DNA of 64,000 nucleotides, from NCBI GenBank assembly GCA_030684575.1, contig JAUXVD010000008.1, positions 744,001 to 808,000 on the forward strand, in the 5' to 3' direction. Numbering within the stretch: position 1 is the stretch's first letter; the number at the start of each line of letters is the position of its first letter. Both the position numbers and the translations under genes were made by a program. Source of the DNA: Nitrospirota bacterium (GTDB taxonomy: Bacteria > Nitrospirota > Nitrospiria > Nitrospirales > Nitrospiraceae). Below the pieces are notes generated by a model. It was given only the letters and a program-made list of their open reading frames with translations. It ran no database searches and was not told the DNA's origin. Of this stretch, positions 1 through 9,221 are shown in pieces.

Positions 1-1022
1 GGAGAGAGGGTAATCCCGCGAATGCCTGCGGTATGGGCTTTGAGCGTTCTGAAACAGCGGCCGTTCGAGAGGTCCCAGAAGCGAATCGTAGCGTCATCGC
101 CGGCGCTGATGAGTACTTTACTATCCGGGGTTACAGCGAGCGTGCGCACCCAGCCGGTATGGCCTTTCAAGGTCCGTTGTTCCGTCACGTTGGGCATGTC
201 GAACAATTTGATCGTCTGGTCACGGCTCCCGGTAATCAGGAGTTTGGCATCGGGGGTAAAGGTCATGGCGCCGATCCAATAGTCCATCGGTTTCTGAAAT
301 CCACCGTCGTCTTCGACGAAGTATCCACGCGTTTCGCTGGTGTCGTCGTCGTCCTGTTTCCAGTGCCCGTTATGGAGGATTTTCTCTTCTCCGCTCGGCA
401 GCACTTCCCACAGTTTGATCTTGCCGATGTCCGTTCCACTGGCGAGGTGCATCCCATCCGGTGAAAAGGCGACGCAGACTGACCAATGGTGGTCGTACTG
501 GTCCTTGCCGAGGAGCGTCATGAGCTCGGTGCCGGTGGTCACTTCCCAGATCTTGATGTCTTTATTGTGGCTGCCGCGCGCGAGCATGAGGCCGTCCGGG
601 GAGAGAGACAGGCTGACGACATTATGGTCATAGCGAGTAAAGAGCAGCTTCTTGGACTCACCGGAGTGCGGGTTCCAGAGGCGAATGGTCCGGTCCTCGC
701 TGGCAGTGGCCAACGTCTGGCCATCTGGCGTAAACACGACGGACCGGATGTCCGCTGTATGTCCTCTGAGGGAGCGCAGGAGGCGTCCGGTTTCAATATC
801 CCAAATGCGGACGAGCCGGTCGACCCCTCCGCTGGCAAGGGTCAATCCGTCCGGCGAGAAGGCGACCGACCACACGCCATGCGAATGGCCGCGATACGTC
901 GTGAGCTCCCGTGTCCCTGCTTTCCAGTACTCAAGGAAATCGACTGGTGCAGCGCCTGCTCGTGACAATGGTGTGAGCGGGGATGGCGAAGGGGCAAGTG
1001 GGGGCGCAATCTGATCAGCCAT
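1..1022 (-). CDS. WD40-repeat protein (partial, C-terminus outside window)
   Basis: The reverse-strand frame is open from an ATG at 1022-1020 to the window edge (340 codons, no stop seen). After a Pro-rich N-terminus of about 25 residues the translation shows regular WD40 blades with strand ends such as VRIWDIETG, IRLWNPHSG, IKIWEVTTG, IKLWEVLPSG and IRFWDLSNG, many followed by SPDG turns. About six blades are visible, so one or more should follow beyond the edge. No signal peptide is evident, which suggests a cytoplasmic beta-propeller scaffold. AAGGATT upstream of the ATG can serve as a ribosome site. It is divergent from the respiratory accessory cluster that begins at 1238. WD40 proteins have no single function, so its partner is unknown. 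Confidence 0.85.
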   Translation of the reverse strand, partial: MADQIAPPLAPSPSPLTPLSRAGAAPVDFLEYWKAGTRELTTYRGHSHGVWSVAFSPDGLTLASGGVDRLVRIWDIETGRLLRSLRGHTADIRSVVFTPDGQTLATASEDRTIRLWNPHSGESKKLLFTRYDHNVVSLSLSPDGLMLARGSHNKDIKIWEVTTGTELMTLLGKDQYDHHWSVCVAFSPDGMHLASGTDIGKIKLWEVLPSGEEKILHNGHWKQDDDDTSETRGYFVEDDGGFQKPMDYWIGAMTFTPDAKLLITGSRDQTIKLFDMPNVTEQRTLKGHTGWVRTLAVTPDSKVLISAGDDATIRFWDLSNGRCFRTLKAHTAGIRGITLS

Positions 1023-1237
1023 GTTTCATAATCCTTACGGTCAGAACAAGATGAAGCGGCCCACGACGACCGGCTTGATTGCAAATCGGCGATTCGGGCC
1101 CGTATAATTCGCGTCGGCTTGAGGTGATCGTAAGAGAAGCTCCGCTATCAAGTCAAGCCGTGATGAAAGCCGATTCGCATCCCTCAACGGGGTGTGCCGT
1201 CGAACCCAGTCCGGATGTGGACGACCAAGGACTATCT

Positions 1238-2236
1238 ATGGAACTTCGTTTTCAGCCTGCATTGTTGCAAGAGGTGATCGACTCATTCGTCGAAAAGACG
1301 GAACGGGAAGGCGACCCCACCTACTATAAGGAGTTCCACGAACTCGCCGATCCGATCTATGAGAAGTTTACGCTCGATGATCGTGAAAGTGAATTCAAGA
1401 AGCTCTATCAGTATATGTTCGGCACCTGGGGATTCTCCGACATCATCCGCGATGCCTTCAACGAGTACCCTCTTCTGAAAGAGCGCGTCGGTATCGTGCT
1501 CGTCAAAGGGGTGCTCAAGGAAGATCAGGAAGGTGTCGACATTCTTCGGAAGTGGGGATCCGTCGAACATGAGATGGCTCGGGAGTTCGAAGAGAAAGGA
1601 TTGAAAGGCGTTGGGATTAAGCTGATTCCGCGCCGATTCTACGATCCTGCACTCACGCGGTATTGCCGCCATGAATTGTTGCATATCTCGGACATGCTGG
1701 ATCCGGTCTTTGGGTACGATCCTGATACCAAGGTCGGGCAAAATCCCGGTGAAGAAACCCTCATCCTCCATCGCTATCGCATTTTGTGGAGTCTGACTGT
1801 GGACAGCCGGCTGACGGTCGCCGGCAAAGAGCCGATGCTCAGGAAGGAAGATCGGTTCAAAGAGTTTCGGTCCTGGTATCGTAAAATTCCCGCGCCACAA
1901 TTGAAGTCGGTATTCGAGGGGTTGTGGCAGACCAGTTTCTTCACCCACTCGGAACTGATCGAAATGGCCTCGGACACCTTGCGGGTGATGGACCGTGCCG
2001 TGGATGTCGAGGGGGGCGAGGTTCCAGAAACCGAAAATAAAGTCATGTTGATGCCGGGATTTCCCTGTCCCCTCTGCCGGTTCCCGACCTATTCGTGGGT
2101 CGAGGATATGGGCAACAAGATCGAGCCCTATGTGCTCGATTTTATCCGCGAGAATCACCCGGGCTGGGACATTGAATTCGGGGCGTGTGATCGTTGCGTC
2201 GAAGTTTACAAGTTGCGCGCCGACGGCGTCATGTAG
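1238..2236 (+). CDS. conserved protein with paired CxxC motifs, unknown function
   Basis: This encodes 332 residues from ATG 1238, which has AAGGA 7 bases upstream. The frame is open 53 codons further 5' (TTG at 1079, ATG at 1162), but that leader looks non-coding. The C-terminal third carries CPLCRFPTYSW and, about 40 residues later, ACDRC, a likely zinc-ribbon or metal site. The rest is soluble and mixed helical with many acidic and aromatic residues. I do not recognise a named family. The stop lies 6 bases before the ferredoxin gene at 2243, so the two are probably translated together. Placement beside a TorD-type chaperone and NxrC-like genes suggests a role in assembly or maturation of a periplasmic molybdoenzyme, which is inference only. 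Confidence 0.75.
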   Translation: MELRFQPALLQEVIDSFVEKTEREGDPTYYKEFHELADPIYEKFTLDDRESEFKKLYQYMFGTWGFSDIIRDAFNEYPLLKERVGIVLVKGVLKEDQEGVDILRKWGSVEHEMAREFEEKGLKGVGIKLIPRRFYDPALTRYCRHELLHISDMLDPVFGYDPDTKVGQNPGEETLILHRYRILWSLTVDSRLTVAGKEPMLRKEDRFKEFRSWYRKIPAPQLKSVFEGLWQTSFFTHSELIEMASDTLRVMDRAVDVEGGEVPETENKVMLMPGFPCPLCRFPTYSWVEDMGNKIEPYVLDFIRENHPGWDIEFGACDRCVEVYKLRADGVM

Positions 2237-2242
2237 CGGTGA

Positions 2243-2851
2243 ATGACTGTGGCTACCGATTCGTCATACGGACGTCGCGACTTTCTCAAGGATTCCGTCG
2301 TGTCCGTCGCCAAGGCGGCACAGGAATTTGCCAAGCATCAAGCGGCGGTGCCGGAGCAGTTGGCTCCACCACCGGTACGGACGGATTGGTTGCGTCCTCC
2401 GGGTGCCGTGGACGAGACATTGTTTCTAGAGCGATGTACGCAGTGCGGCGATTGTGCCAAGGTCTGCCCGTACGGATCGATCACATTTCATTCGCAGAAC
2501 GGGACACCGGTTATTTTTGCGGATCAGACGCCCTGCTATCTCTGCGAGGATGTGCCCTGCATTACTGCCTGTGCGACTGATGCGTTGCTCCCAGTCGAAG
2601 GACGCGAGCAGATTCGAATGGGCCGCGCAGTGGTCTCGTATCGAGTCTGTACGGCAGGGCAGGGCTGTCATGCCTGTGCGTCGAAATGTCCCACGGATGC
2701 CTTATCGATGGATTTTGACATGCAGCGGCTTGTGGTGACGGCTGAGCGTTGTGTTGGATGTGGATTGTGTGAACAAGTCTGTCGGACAGTGAATGATCAT
2801 GTGGCCATTCGGATCACGCCGTATCGATTGTTGTCACAGGCGCATTCGTAG
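2243..2851 (+). CDS. NapG/NapF-like ferredoxin with four [4Fe-4S] motifs and a Tat-type N-terminus
   Basis: The 202-residue protein carries GRRDFLK near residue 10, a good twin-arginine motif, although the hydrophobic stretch after it is weak. Four cysteine clusters follow: CTQCGDCAKVC, CYLCEDVPCITAC, CTAGQGCHACASKC and CVGCGLCEQVC. This arrangement matches the NapG/NapF/MauM group of electron-transfer ferredoxins, which pass electrons to or from molybdoenzymes. It starts 6 bases after the preceding gene and comes before a TorD-like chaperone gene. A role in electron transfer to an NXR-type enzyme, or in its maturation, is inferred from these neighbours. Confidence 0.88.
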   Translation: MTVATDSSYGRRDFLKDSVVSVAKAAQEFAKHQAAVPEQLAPPPVRTDWLRPPGAVDETLFLERCTQCGDCAKVCPYGSITFHSQNGTPVIFADQTPCYLCEDVPCITACATDALLPVEGREQIRMGRAVVSYRVCTAGQGCHACASKCPTDALSMDFDMQRLVVTAERCVGCGLCEQVCRTVNDHVAIRITPYRLLSQAHS

Positions 2852-2971
2852 TTCACAGTACTGTGTCTGAATGCAAGCGGGAAAATTGAAGTAATAATGA
2901 ATGTATTACGAGGGAGAATAATTTGAGAAATCATCGGCTTAGATTATCCCTTGCACAGGGTGAGATCGCGC

Positions 2972-3000
2972 TTGACAACCCCTGGGCCTTTACCTATCAT
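2972..3000 (+). promoter_or_regulatory. sigma70-type promoter upstream of the TorD-like gene
   Basis: TTGACA (2972-2977) and TATCAT (2995-3000) are separated by 17 bases, close to the sigma70 consensus. It lies in the gap between the ferredoxin gene and the TorD-like gene and points at the latter, so the chaperone probably has its own transcription start. Confidence 0.6.
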
Positions 3001-3082
3001 ACGCGAGCCTGTGCCAAAAGTTTGACCTCAAGTGCTCGGAAAGTTGGTGTGGGTAACAGGGTCAACCGAGGAGCTGATTCTC

Positions 3083-4054
3083 ATGACGAGTAAACAGCCG
3101 GTGCAAATGAATTCTCCAGTCGTAGCCGCGATTATTCCGACTACGCCGGCCATTAAAGACTCGCCTGCAGTCGAACGCGCCCTCAATCGCAGTAAGCTCT
3201 ATCTCCTCGTGTCCTGGAGTTTGCTCTATCCCGAGGACGACGAGTTTCTTGATTACGTACAATGTGGGGAGTTTGTTGAGGATGGTCGTGCGGCTATCGA
3301 TGCCTTAGATGCTGCGCTCGACGGTATTGGCGGGGAGCGTGCCAAGCAAAAGCTGGTGCTGTTGCGCAAGCAGTTCGATCAGGTCGGGAAAGTTGTCGCG
3401 TCAGAATGCGCGAACTGGCAACTCCTCGATTTGCAGGCCGAGCATCGTCGAGTCTTCAGTAATGTCATCACTCTTGATTGTCCTCCCTACGAAACGCTCT
3501 TCGGAAACGACCACGTGTTCGCGCAATCCCAGGTTATGGGAGATATCGCAGGATTCTATCGTGCGTTCGGGGTGGAGCTGTCCAAAGATATTCATGAGCG
3601 ACTCGATCATTTGAGCGTCGAGTTTGAGTTCATGCATTTTCTCGCCTACAAAGAATCCTACTCCCGCTGCCACGATGGAGCAGACAAGACGCAGATCGTT
3701 CTGGATGCGCAGAAAAAATTCGTAAAGAATCATATCGGTCGATGGGTCCCGTTGTTTTGCCTGATGTTGGGGAAGAAGGCTGATTCAGGTTTGTATAAAC
3801 ACGTATCAGACTTAATGGCGGAATGGATGGATTTTGAGGCCGCGTTCCTAGGGGTCATCCCGCAGCCCTATTCGGAAACCGATTATCGTCCGGCAACGTT
3901 TAATGCGCCGGAAGGCCAGACCTACGAGTGCGGTGCGCAAGATCAAGGAAATGAGTTGAGCCTGTTGCTGAATGAAGTGGGCGCCGAGTCGTTCTTGGAT
4001 AAAAAGGATCAGGGCAAAGACAAGGAGGAGGGGGGGCCGACTGGAACCGCCTAA
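3083..4054 (+). CDS. TorD/NarJ-type molybdoenzyme chaperone
   Basis: This encodes 323 residues from ATG 3083, which is chosen because GAGGAG lies 9 bases upstream. An in-frame start at 3032 lacks such a site. The core (about residues 90-240) is all-helical with PYETLFG and a TorD-type DHLSVEFEFMHFL motif, as in the Nitrate_red_del/TorD family that binds Tat signal peptides and helps insert the molybdenum cofactor. It is longer than the usual 180-230 residues, with a hydrophilic N-terminal extension and a Lys/Glu/Asp-rich C-terminus. Family knowledge and the adjacent NxrC-like and Tat genes point to maturation of an exported DMSO-reductase-family enzyme such as NXR. Confidence 0.85.
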   Translation: MTSKQPVQMNSPVVAAIIPTTPAIKDSPAVERALNRSKLYLLVSWSLLYPEDDEFLDYVQCGEFVEDGRAAIDALDAALDGIGGERAKQKLVLLRKQFDQVGKVVASECANWQLLDLQAEHRRVFSNVITLDCPPYETLFGNDHVFAQSQVMGDIAGFYRAFGVELSKDIHERLDHLSVEFEFMHFLAYKESYSRCHDGADKTQIVLDAQKKFVKNHIGRWVPLFCLMLGKKADSGLYKHVSDLMAEWMDFEAAFLGVIPQPYSETDYRPATFNAPEGQTYECGAQDQGNELSLLLNEVGAESFLDKKDQGKDKEEGGPTGTA

Positions 4055-4152
4055 TCATTTGTCTGTATTTATGAGGGTCTCTATTTTTTGTTTGTCGGCA
4101 GTTATCTTGGGCCACCGTTCTTAATCTTTTAATCGAGAGGAGGAGTAGTCCT

Positions 4153-5106
4153 ATGAGAGTAGTGCAGACACACAGTAAGCGTGTGGTGTTTGGCATTCTT
4201 CTCTCTGCGTTGATCGTCGGCGTGATGCTGACGATCGGGCAGGTGCCGTTGGCTGTCAGCCAACCGGTCACGATTCCGGCGAAGGCCATCAAGGGAGCGA
4301 TTCCCATGGATGGCGCCAACCCGGTTTGGGAGAGTGTGCCAGGAGTGATTATTCCGTTGAGCGGACAGCTGATCACCACACCGATGCACCCGAATATTTC
4401 GGTGAAGTCGGTGTTCGTGAAAGCCATGACCAACGGTAAAGAAGTCGGTATGCGTTTGGAGTGGAGCGACCAGACCAAGAACGATACGACGATTGGTCCC
4501 CAGGATTTCCGGGACCAGGTGGCGCTTATGTTCCCGGTCAATACGGCTGGAGCACCACCGTTCCAATGTATGGGCCAGTCGGGCGGCACCACCAACATTT
4601 GGCGGTGGAACGCAGAATGGCAGAAGGATCTCGGTAAGGACAGCGCGGGTATGTGGGATGTAGACGACCAATACCCTGGCATTTTCTGGGATTACTATTT
4701 TGAAGAGCCGGCTGGCGGCGTGACCTATCCTGACCGGATCGGTCGCAGCCTTGGGCCCTTCAATCCTGGTATCTGGTCGGGCAACATCATGTCCGATCCG
4801 ACATTGCGCGTGAGCTCGGTCGAGGATCTGAACGCCAATGGCTTCAGCACCCTGACCACACAAGCGCATCAAGATGTCATCGGGAACGGCGTGTGGGAGC
4901 CAGCAGGTTCCGTCAAGGGCGGTGGATATACTGGCCCGACCTGGCGCGTGGTGGTGAAGCGCTCGTTGGAAACCGGTGATGCCAACGATACCCAGTTTAA
5001 GGCGGGAATGTCTGTGCCTATCGCCTTCGCGGTGTGGGACGGCAACAACGTCGAGCGTAACGGTATGAAGGCGCTCTCCACCTGGTTTACCCTGAAGCTT
5101 CAGTAG
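4153..5106 (+). CDS. NxrC-like heme-b subunit (ethylbenzene dehydrogenase gamma family), copy 1
   Basis: This 317-residue protein has a signal peptide (hydrophobic residues about 11-31, cleavage near AVSQ). The mature part resembles the gamma subunit of type II DMSO reductases (EB_dh family), which binds heme b in the periplasm and links the FeS beta subunit to the electron acceptor. Visible family features are LSGQLITTP, LEWSDQTKND, the Met-containing CMGQ followed by NIWRWNAEWQKD, and WRVVVKRSL near the C-terminus. The ribosome site GAGAGGAGGAG is strong. A paralogue is encoded at 10882. Assignment as NxrC rests on family resemblance, because no alpha or beta subunit is in view. Confidence 0.85.
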   Translation: MRVVQTHSKRVVFGILLSALIVGVMLTIGQVPLAVSQPVTIPAKAIKGAIPMDGANPVWESVPGVIIPLSGQLITTPMHPNISVKSVFVKAMTNGKEVGMRLEWSDQTKNDTTIGPQDFRDQVALMFPVNTAGAPPFQCMGQSGGTTNIWRWNAEWQKDLGKDSAGMWDVDDQYPGIFWDYYFEEPAGGVTYPDRIGRSLGPFNPGIWSGNIMSDPTLRVSSVEDLNANGFSTLTTQAHQDVIGNGVWEPAGSVKGGGYTGPTWRVVVKRSLETGDANDTQFKAGMSVPIAFAVWDGNNVERNGMKALSTWFTLKLQ

Positions 5107-5167
5107 GGAAAACCGGTCTCTGGAGAGACCATCTCTTACCGCGAGGGTAGGAGTCGGAGCCAACAAG

Positions 5168-5210
5168 AAAACCCCAGTCCGGCGTGAAGCTGGGCTGGGG
5201 TTTCTCTTTT
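5168..5210 (+). terminator. intrinsic terminator after NxrC-like copy 1
   Basis: AACCCCAG(T)CC(G)GC pairs with GC(T)GG(G)CTGGGGTT around a GTGAA loop and is followed by TCTCTTTTG. It sits about 60 bases after the stop of the preceding gene. Confidence 0.75.
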
Positions 5211-5286
5211 GTCATGGCAGGCAGGACGAGTGTTGAGGGCAAGTCGTTGCGACCGTTCTCTAGGCGAGGGGCAGCACTTCTGAGGG

Positions 5287-5316
5287 TTGCATTTGGCCGA
5301 TACCGGAGTGTATAAA
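5287..5316 (+). promoter_or_regulatory. possible promoter for the radical SAM gene
   Basis: TTGCAT (5287-5292) and TATAAA (5311-5316) are 18 bases apart, after the terminator at 5168 and before the start at 5378. The match is fair and the assignment is tentative. Confidence 0.4.
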
Positions 5317-5377
5317 ACGGTATTCGATTTTATCGAGAAAACGTCTTATTTTTCATTCAAGTTGGTGGTGATTTCGC

Positions 5378-7162
5378 ATGAAGGTTTCACTGCTCTTTCC
5401 TCCAACGTGGCATCCCTCACAGCCCTATCTGAGTCTTCCTTCATTGACGGGATTTCTCGTTCAGGGTGGCGTTTCGAACGTTTCTCAACGCGATCTTGGG
5501 ATCGAACTCTTAGACGGAGTGGTGACGCACGCCTACGGAGTGGAGCTGTATCAGGAGTTACTCGATAAACGGCGAGCGCTTGAAGAGAACCGAACCGGTG
5601 AAACTGGACCCGGAAGTGCCGAGCATTTGGCCAGAGTGGTGGAGTCGCTGGACCGCTTTCCCTATCTCATCGATCGAATTGAACCGGCCAAAGAGACCCT
5701 TCGCGGGGAGGGATTTTACGATATTGAATCTTACAAAGAGAGCCTCTTTCTCATCGACAAATGGCTGGAGGTGATCTCCACGGTCTACTTCCCGACCAGG
5801 CTGACGGTCGTGGACAATCAGTTCGGCAACTGCTCCATTTATTCGTCCAAAGACCTGATGAAGATCATCAGGGATGAGACGCAGAACCCCTACATCAAGC
5901 TGTTCCGTGAACGATTCCTTCAATCGATTATCCATGATCAGCCGGACTTAATCGGTGTCTCGATTACGGCGACCTCTCAGATTATTCCTGGTCTGACACT
6001 CTGTCGTTTGATCAAGGAGGCGGCTCCCAATATTCATCTGACCATTGGCGGCAGTATCTTCACCAGATTGGTCGATAACTTACGGCGCTGCCCGAGCCTC
6101 TTCGATCTGACCGACGATATCATCGTGTTCGAGGGCGAAACCGCGCTGCTCGAACTCGTCCATCAGTTGGACGGAAAGAAGGACTATAGCAAGGTCCCCA
6201 ATCTCATCTACCGCCAGAACGGGAAGATCACGGTCAACCAACCGTTCTACTCGGAAAATATCAACCAGTTGCCGGCGCCCAATTATGACGGCTTTCCTCT
6301 GGGACTGTATCTGTCGCCGGAGCCGGTGTTGCCGGTCCAGTTTTCGCGGGGCTGCTACTACAAGGATTGCGCGTTCTGCGCCCTCACGCTGGATCACCAG
6401 AACTTCAGGCAAAAAGAACCGGGACGAACCGTTGAGGAATTGGAATGGCTGAAACAGCGGTATGGCGCACAACGGTTCTTCTTTACCGACGAGTGTTTCG
6501 CCCTCTCGCCGACCAAACGCTTGTGCCAGCAAATCATCGACAAGAAGTTGGACATTAAATGGACCTGCGAGATGCGTTTCGAAAAGCATCTGACACGCGA
6601 ACTCCTTGCGTCGATGCGGGATGCAGGTTGTCTGAAGATCGTATTCGGATTGGAGTCGTTCAACCAGCGGGTGATGGACTTCATGAAGAAAGGGATCAAG
6701 CAGGAATGGGTGCGGCGCATCGCCGACGATTGCGTTGACTTGGGGATCGCGGTGCATTGTTACATCATCGTGGGGTTCCCGACTGAGAAGGAAGAGGAAG
6801 CCAGGGAGACGATGAATTTCATCGTCGAGAACAAGCGGCTCAACGAATCGTATGGGTTCTCCTGCCAGCCCTGTCTCTTCGATTTGGAAAAAGAAGCCCC
6901 GATCATGAGCGATCCTGGCAGTTACGGTATCCGGCGCATCATGCGTCCGTCGGCAGAAGACCTCAGTCTTGGATTTTTCTATGAAGTGTCTGAAGGTATG
7001 ACGCCGGATGAATCGGAACGGCTCTACCAGCATGTCTACGAAAAGGTCAGCGAAGTGGTCTGTGAGTTGCCCTTCAACTACTCGATGGCCGATGGATTGC
7101 TGTACATTGCCAGGGCCAAGGCTCAGGAAGTGGGCGTGCCGCAGCCGACAGGGTCAGAGTAA
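5378..7162 (+). CDS. B12-binding-domain radical SAM protein
   Basis: The 594-residue protein starts with MKVSLLFPPTWHPSQPYLSL, typical of cobalamin-binding radical SAM enzymes. An N-terminal Rossmann-like B12-binding region (to about residue 290) contains GVSITATSQIIPGL and LTIGGSIFTRL. The radical SAM domain follows, with the cluster motif C326-YYKD-C331-AF-C334. The CX4CX2C spacing is seen in some B12-dependent subfamilies. Later segments IVFGLESFNQRVMDFMKKG and HCYIIVGFPTEKEEEARET are standard radical SAM strands. The substrate cannot be deduced. It sits alone between two promoter-like sites inside the NXR accessory cluster, so a role in cofactor, lipid or hopanoid-type modification is possible but unproven. 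Confidence 0.88.
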   Translation: MKVSLLFPPTWHPSQPYLSLPSLTGFLVQGGVSNVSQRDLGIELLDGVVTHAYGVELYQELLDKRRALEENRTGETGPGSAEHLARVVESLDRFPYLIDRIEPAKETLRGEGFYDIESYKESLFLIDKWLEVISTVYFPTRLTVVDNQFGNCSIYSSKDLMKIIRDETQNPYIKLFRERFLQSIIHDQPDLIGVSITATSQIIPGLTLCRLIKEAAPNIHLTIGGSIFTRLVDNLRRCPSLFDLTDDIIVFEGETALLELVHQLDGKKDYSKVPNLIYRQNGKITVNQPFYSENINQLPAPNYDGFPLGLYLSPEPVLPVQFSRGCYYKDCAFCALTLDHQNFRQKEPGRTVEELEWLKQRYGAQRFFFTDECFALSPTKRLCQQIIDKKLDIKWTCEMRFEKHLTRELLASMRDAGCLKIVFGLESFNQRVMDFMKKGIKQEWVRRIADDCVDLGIAVHCYIIVGFPTEKEEEARETMNFIVENKRLNESYGFSCQPCLFDLEKEAPIMSDPGSYGIRRIMRPSAEDLSLGFFYEVSEGMTPDESERLYQHVYEKVSEVVCELPFNYSMADGLLYIARAKAQEVGVPQPTGSE

Positions 7163-7179
7163 ACGTGTGCTGTACGGCG

Positions 7180-7209
7180 TTGACCCTGTCGTTTCTTGAT
7201 CGGTATAAT
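7180..7209 (+). promoter_or_regulatory. sigma70-type promoter for the membrane protein/TPR/TatA/NHL run
   Basis: TTGACC (7180-7185) and a perfect TATAAT (7204-7209) are 18 bases apart, ending about 26 bases before the GTG start at 7236. The following genes to 10789 are all forward with short gaps and could form one transcript. Confidence 0.65.
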
Positions 7210-7235
7210 TTACCTTTTCCTCAGGGGTGCATGGC

Positions 7236-8357
7236 GTGACGGCTACGAATCCTACCATCGAACGGATGACCGGGAAAATCGGCGATCAATCCCTGTTATT
7301 CCAGTATACGATCAAGCTTGTCCTCATTGTGTCCTTCTCGGAGTTGATTCTCTATCGGCTGGTGTCCCGGCTGGGGATGCATCTCAGTAAGTTAGCGCAG
7401 ACACATGAGTGGATCATTCCGACCTTCACGGCATTGACAGAAGTCGGGCAGTGGTTGCTCAATGTCGTGGCCATTCTGCTGTTTCTCGCTTTGGCGGTGG
7501 GGGTGATCAATCGAATGACCGGCCGCGGGTTTGTCGGATCAAATAGAATCGTCATTCCCTGCGTGGTACTGTTGCTGCTCCTCACGGTGGGCTTCTTGTT
7601 AGTTCCTCCTGCCTTTCTGGGATCGGCCATCTATAATTCTGTCGCATTGATCGCTTTGATTTGCCTCATGGTGGAATACCTTTCCACCCACACCGAATGG
7701 TCGCATCGTGCGATGGGCGTGACCTATCTCCTGGGAATCGGGGGTTGGTTGTATTATCAGATCGTGTCGACGACCTATAGTTTTATCGGAACCGTGGCGG
7801 CTCCGCCATTCGTGTACGAGGCCCATCGCGGCGGCGAAGCCTTGATGGTCCTCTCTAGTATCCTCGTGTTCTGGGCCTACGGCCGGGGCGTGTCATTTCG
7901 GACGCGCAATCAGCGGCAACGCCGCCGCGCCATCTGGTTTTGGGCGACCTCCGTGTCAGTATTTACGGTGATGCTGTTCTTAGATTATCTGCTTCATCGG
8001 TATGATGCTGGGATGGCCAGTAACATTCGTAAGGCGGCAGACGGCATCGGATGGATTTTTCAGTTCGGCATGGGCTACACATTTTTCCTCCCGTTTGCGT
8101 TTTACCTAACAGGTCTGTTGTGCTGGTCGTACACCGTCATTAAGTTGCTGACCATGGGACGGCTTGCCGGTTACGGGATCGGACTGATGTTTATTGCCGG
8201 GTATGCGCTTCTCTATTCGAACTTGACGCTGATGGTGGTGCTCGGTGTGATGCTGTTGACGATGGACCGGTATCGGCGTGACGCAACGGATTCGGCGCCG
8301 GTGGCGGACGCTCCCATGATCAGCACGCCGGACTCATTGGCAGGCGGACATATCTAA
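7236..8357 (+). CDS. polytopic membrane protein, unknown function
   Basis: This encodes 373 residues from GTG 7236, chosen because AGGGG lies 8 bases upstream. GTG 7227 is in frame but has no such site. About nine hydrophobic segments are visible, for example LLNVVAILLFLALAVGVI, VIPCVVLLLLLTVGFLLV and GYGIGLMFIAGYALLYSN, so it is an inner-membrane protein. The loops contain no Cys, CxxCH or obvious paired-His quinone or heme motif. I do not recognise the family. It is followed 26 bases later by a TPR gene and then by tatA, so it may belong to the export or assembly side of the cluster, which is inference only. Confidence 0.75.
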   Translation: MTATNPTIERMTGKIGDQSLLFQYTIKLVLIVSFSELILYRLVSRLGMHLSKLAQTHEWIIPTFTALTEVGQWLLNVVAILLFLALAVGVINRMTGRGFVGSNRIVIPCVVLLLLLTVGFLLVPPAFLGSAIYNSVALIALICLMVEYLSTHTEWSHRAMGVTYLLGIGGWLYYQIVSTTYSFIGTVAAPPFVYEAHRGGEALMVLSSILVFWAYGRGVSFRTRNQRQRRRAIWFWATSVSVFTVMLFLDYLLHRYDAGMASNIRKAADGIGWIFQFGMGYTFFLPFAFYLTGLLCWSYTVIKLLTMGRLAGYGIGLMFIAGYALLYSNLTLMVVLGVMLLTMDRYRRDATDSAPVADAPMISTPDSLAGGHI

Positions 8358-8383
8358 CGAACCTTTTTACTATAGGGAATCGT

Positions 8384-9193
8384 ATGAACGAACCAACCTC
8401 TTCTGTTTCTGAGCCAAGCCAAGCCGTTATCGATCCGGGTGATCAGCCATTGAACCCCGACGAAGAAATTCTGGAGATCGAAAAGCTCCTGGCCACCGAG
8501 CCGGACGATTTTCAGGCCCGCTGCCGATTGGGCGAGCTCTATTTCAGCAAAGGCCGGATGGACGATGCGCTTGTCGAGGTCAAGAAATCGATTGAGATGG
8601 CGGAGGGTCTCCGTGCAGAAATGAATCGGTCGCTTGCGATGTATTATTCGAATTTGGGTACGATCTACGCGACGAAGGCCATGACGGACGAAGCCGAAGT
8701 CGAGTTCAAACATGCACTCGACGTGTTTCCTCACGATGTCCTGGCGCTTTTCAATCTTGGCCGGGTCTATGCCGACAAAAAGAAGTTCATGGAAGCCAAG
8801 GATTTCTACGAGCGTCTTGTCGAAATCACGCCGGACGATCCCATGGCTTGGTACAATCTTGCCGGAGTCTATGTCGAACTCGATAATCCCCAGGTGTCGG
8901 ACTACAACACCATCGACATGGCCATCCAATGTTATATCCGTACGCTCGAACTGGATCCGAAGCACCTGGAAGGCAGTTTCAAGTTGATGGAGCTGGCAAT
9001 GAATCACAAGAAGACCGATCTGGCCATCAAGGTGATGGAAGATGCGGTCGAACAGAATCCCGAAGAGCCGCTGGCCTACTACAACTTGATCAGCGTCTAT
9101 GACAAGGCCAAGATGTTTGAACAGGCCGAGCAGGCGCGGAATCGGTTGAAGGAGCGGTTTTCCAAGCGAGCCAAAGAGACCAGCGCATCCTGA
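8384..9193 (+). CDS. TPR-repeat protein
   Basis: The 269 residues contain about six tetratricopeptide repeats, seen as [53 protein letters not shown] and later copies, after an acidic leader of about 35 residues. There is no signal peptide, so it is likely cytoplasmic. TPRs mediate protein-protein contacts, and the partner is unknown. It lies 26 bases after the membrane protein and 28 bases before tatA. A smaller TPR protein is encoded at 60838. Confidence 0.85.
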   Translation: MNEPTSSVSEPSQAVIDPGDQPLNPDEEILEIEKLLATEPDDFQARCRLGELYFSKGRMDDALVEVKKSIEMAEGLRAEMNRSLAMYYSNLGTIYATKAMTDEAEVEFKHALDVFPHDVLALFNLGRVYADKKKFMEAKDFYERLVEITPDDPMAWYNLAGVYVELDNPQVSDYNTIDMAIQCYIRTLELDPKHLEGSFKLMELAMNHKKTDLAIKVMEDAVEQNPEEPLAYYNLISVYDKAKMFEQAEQARNRLKERFSKRAKETSAS

Positions 9194-9221
9194 TTTACCC
9201 ATTCGTACGGAGGAACACACC

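Noticed and set aside
4129-5166. Reverse frames opposite NxrC-like copy 1
   Set aside because: They are antisense to a gene with a signal peptide and family motifs, and have no features of their own.
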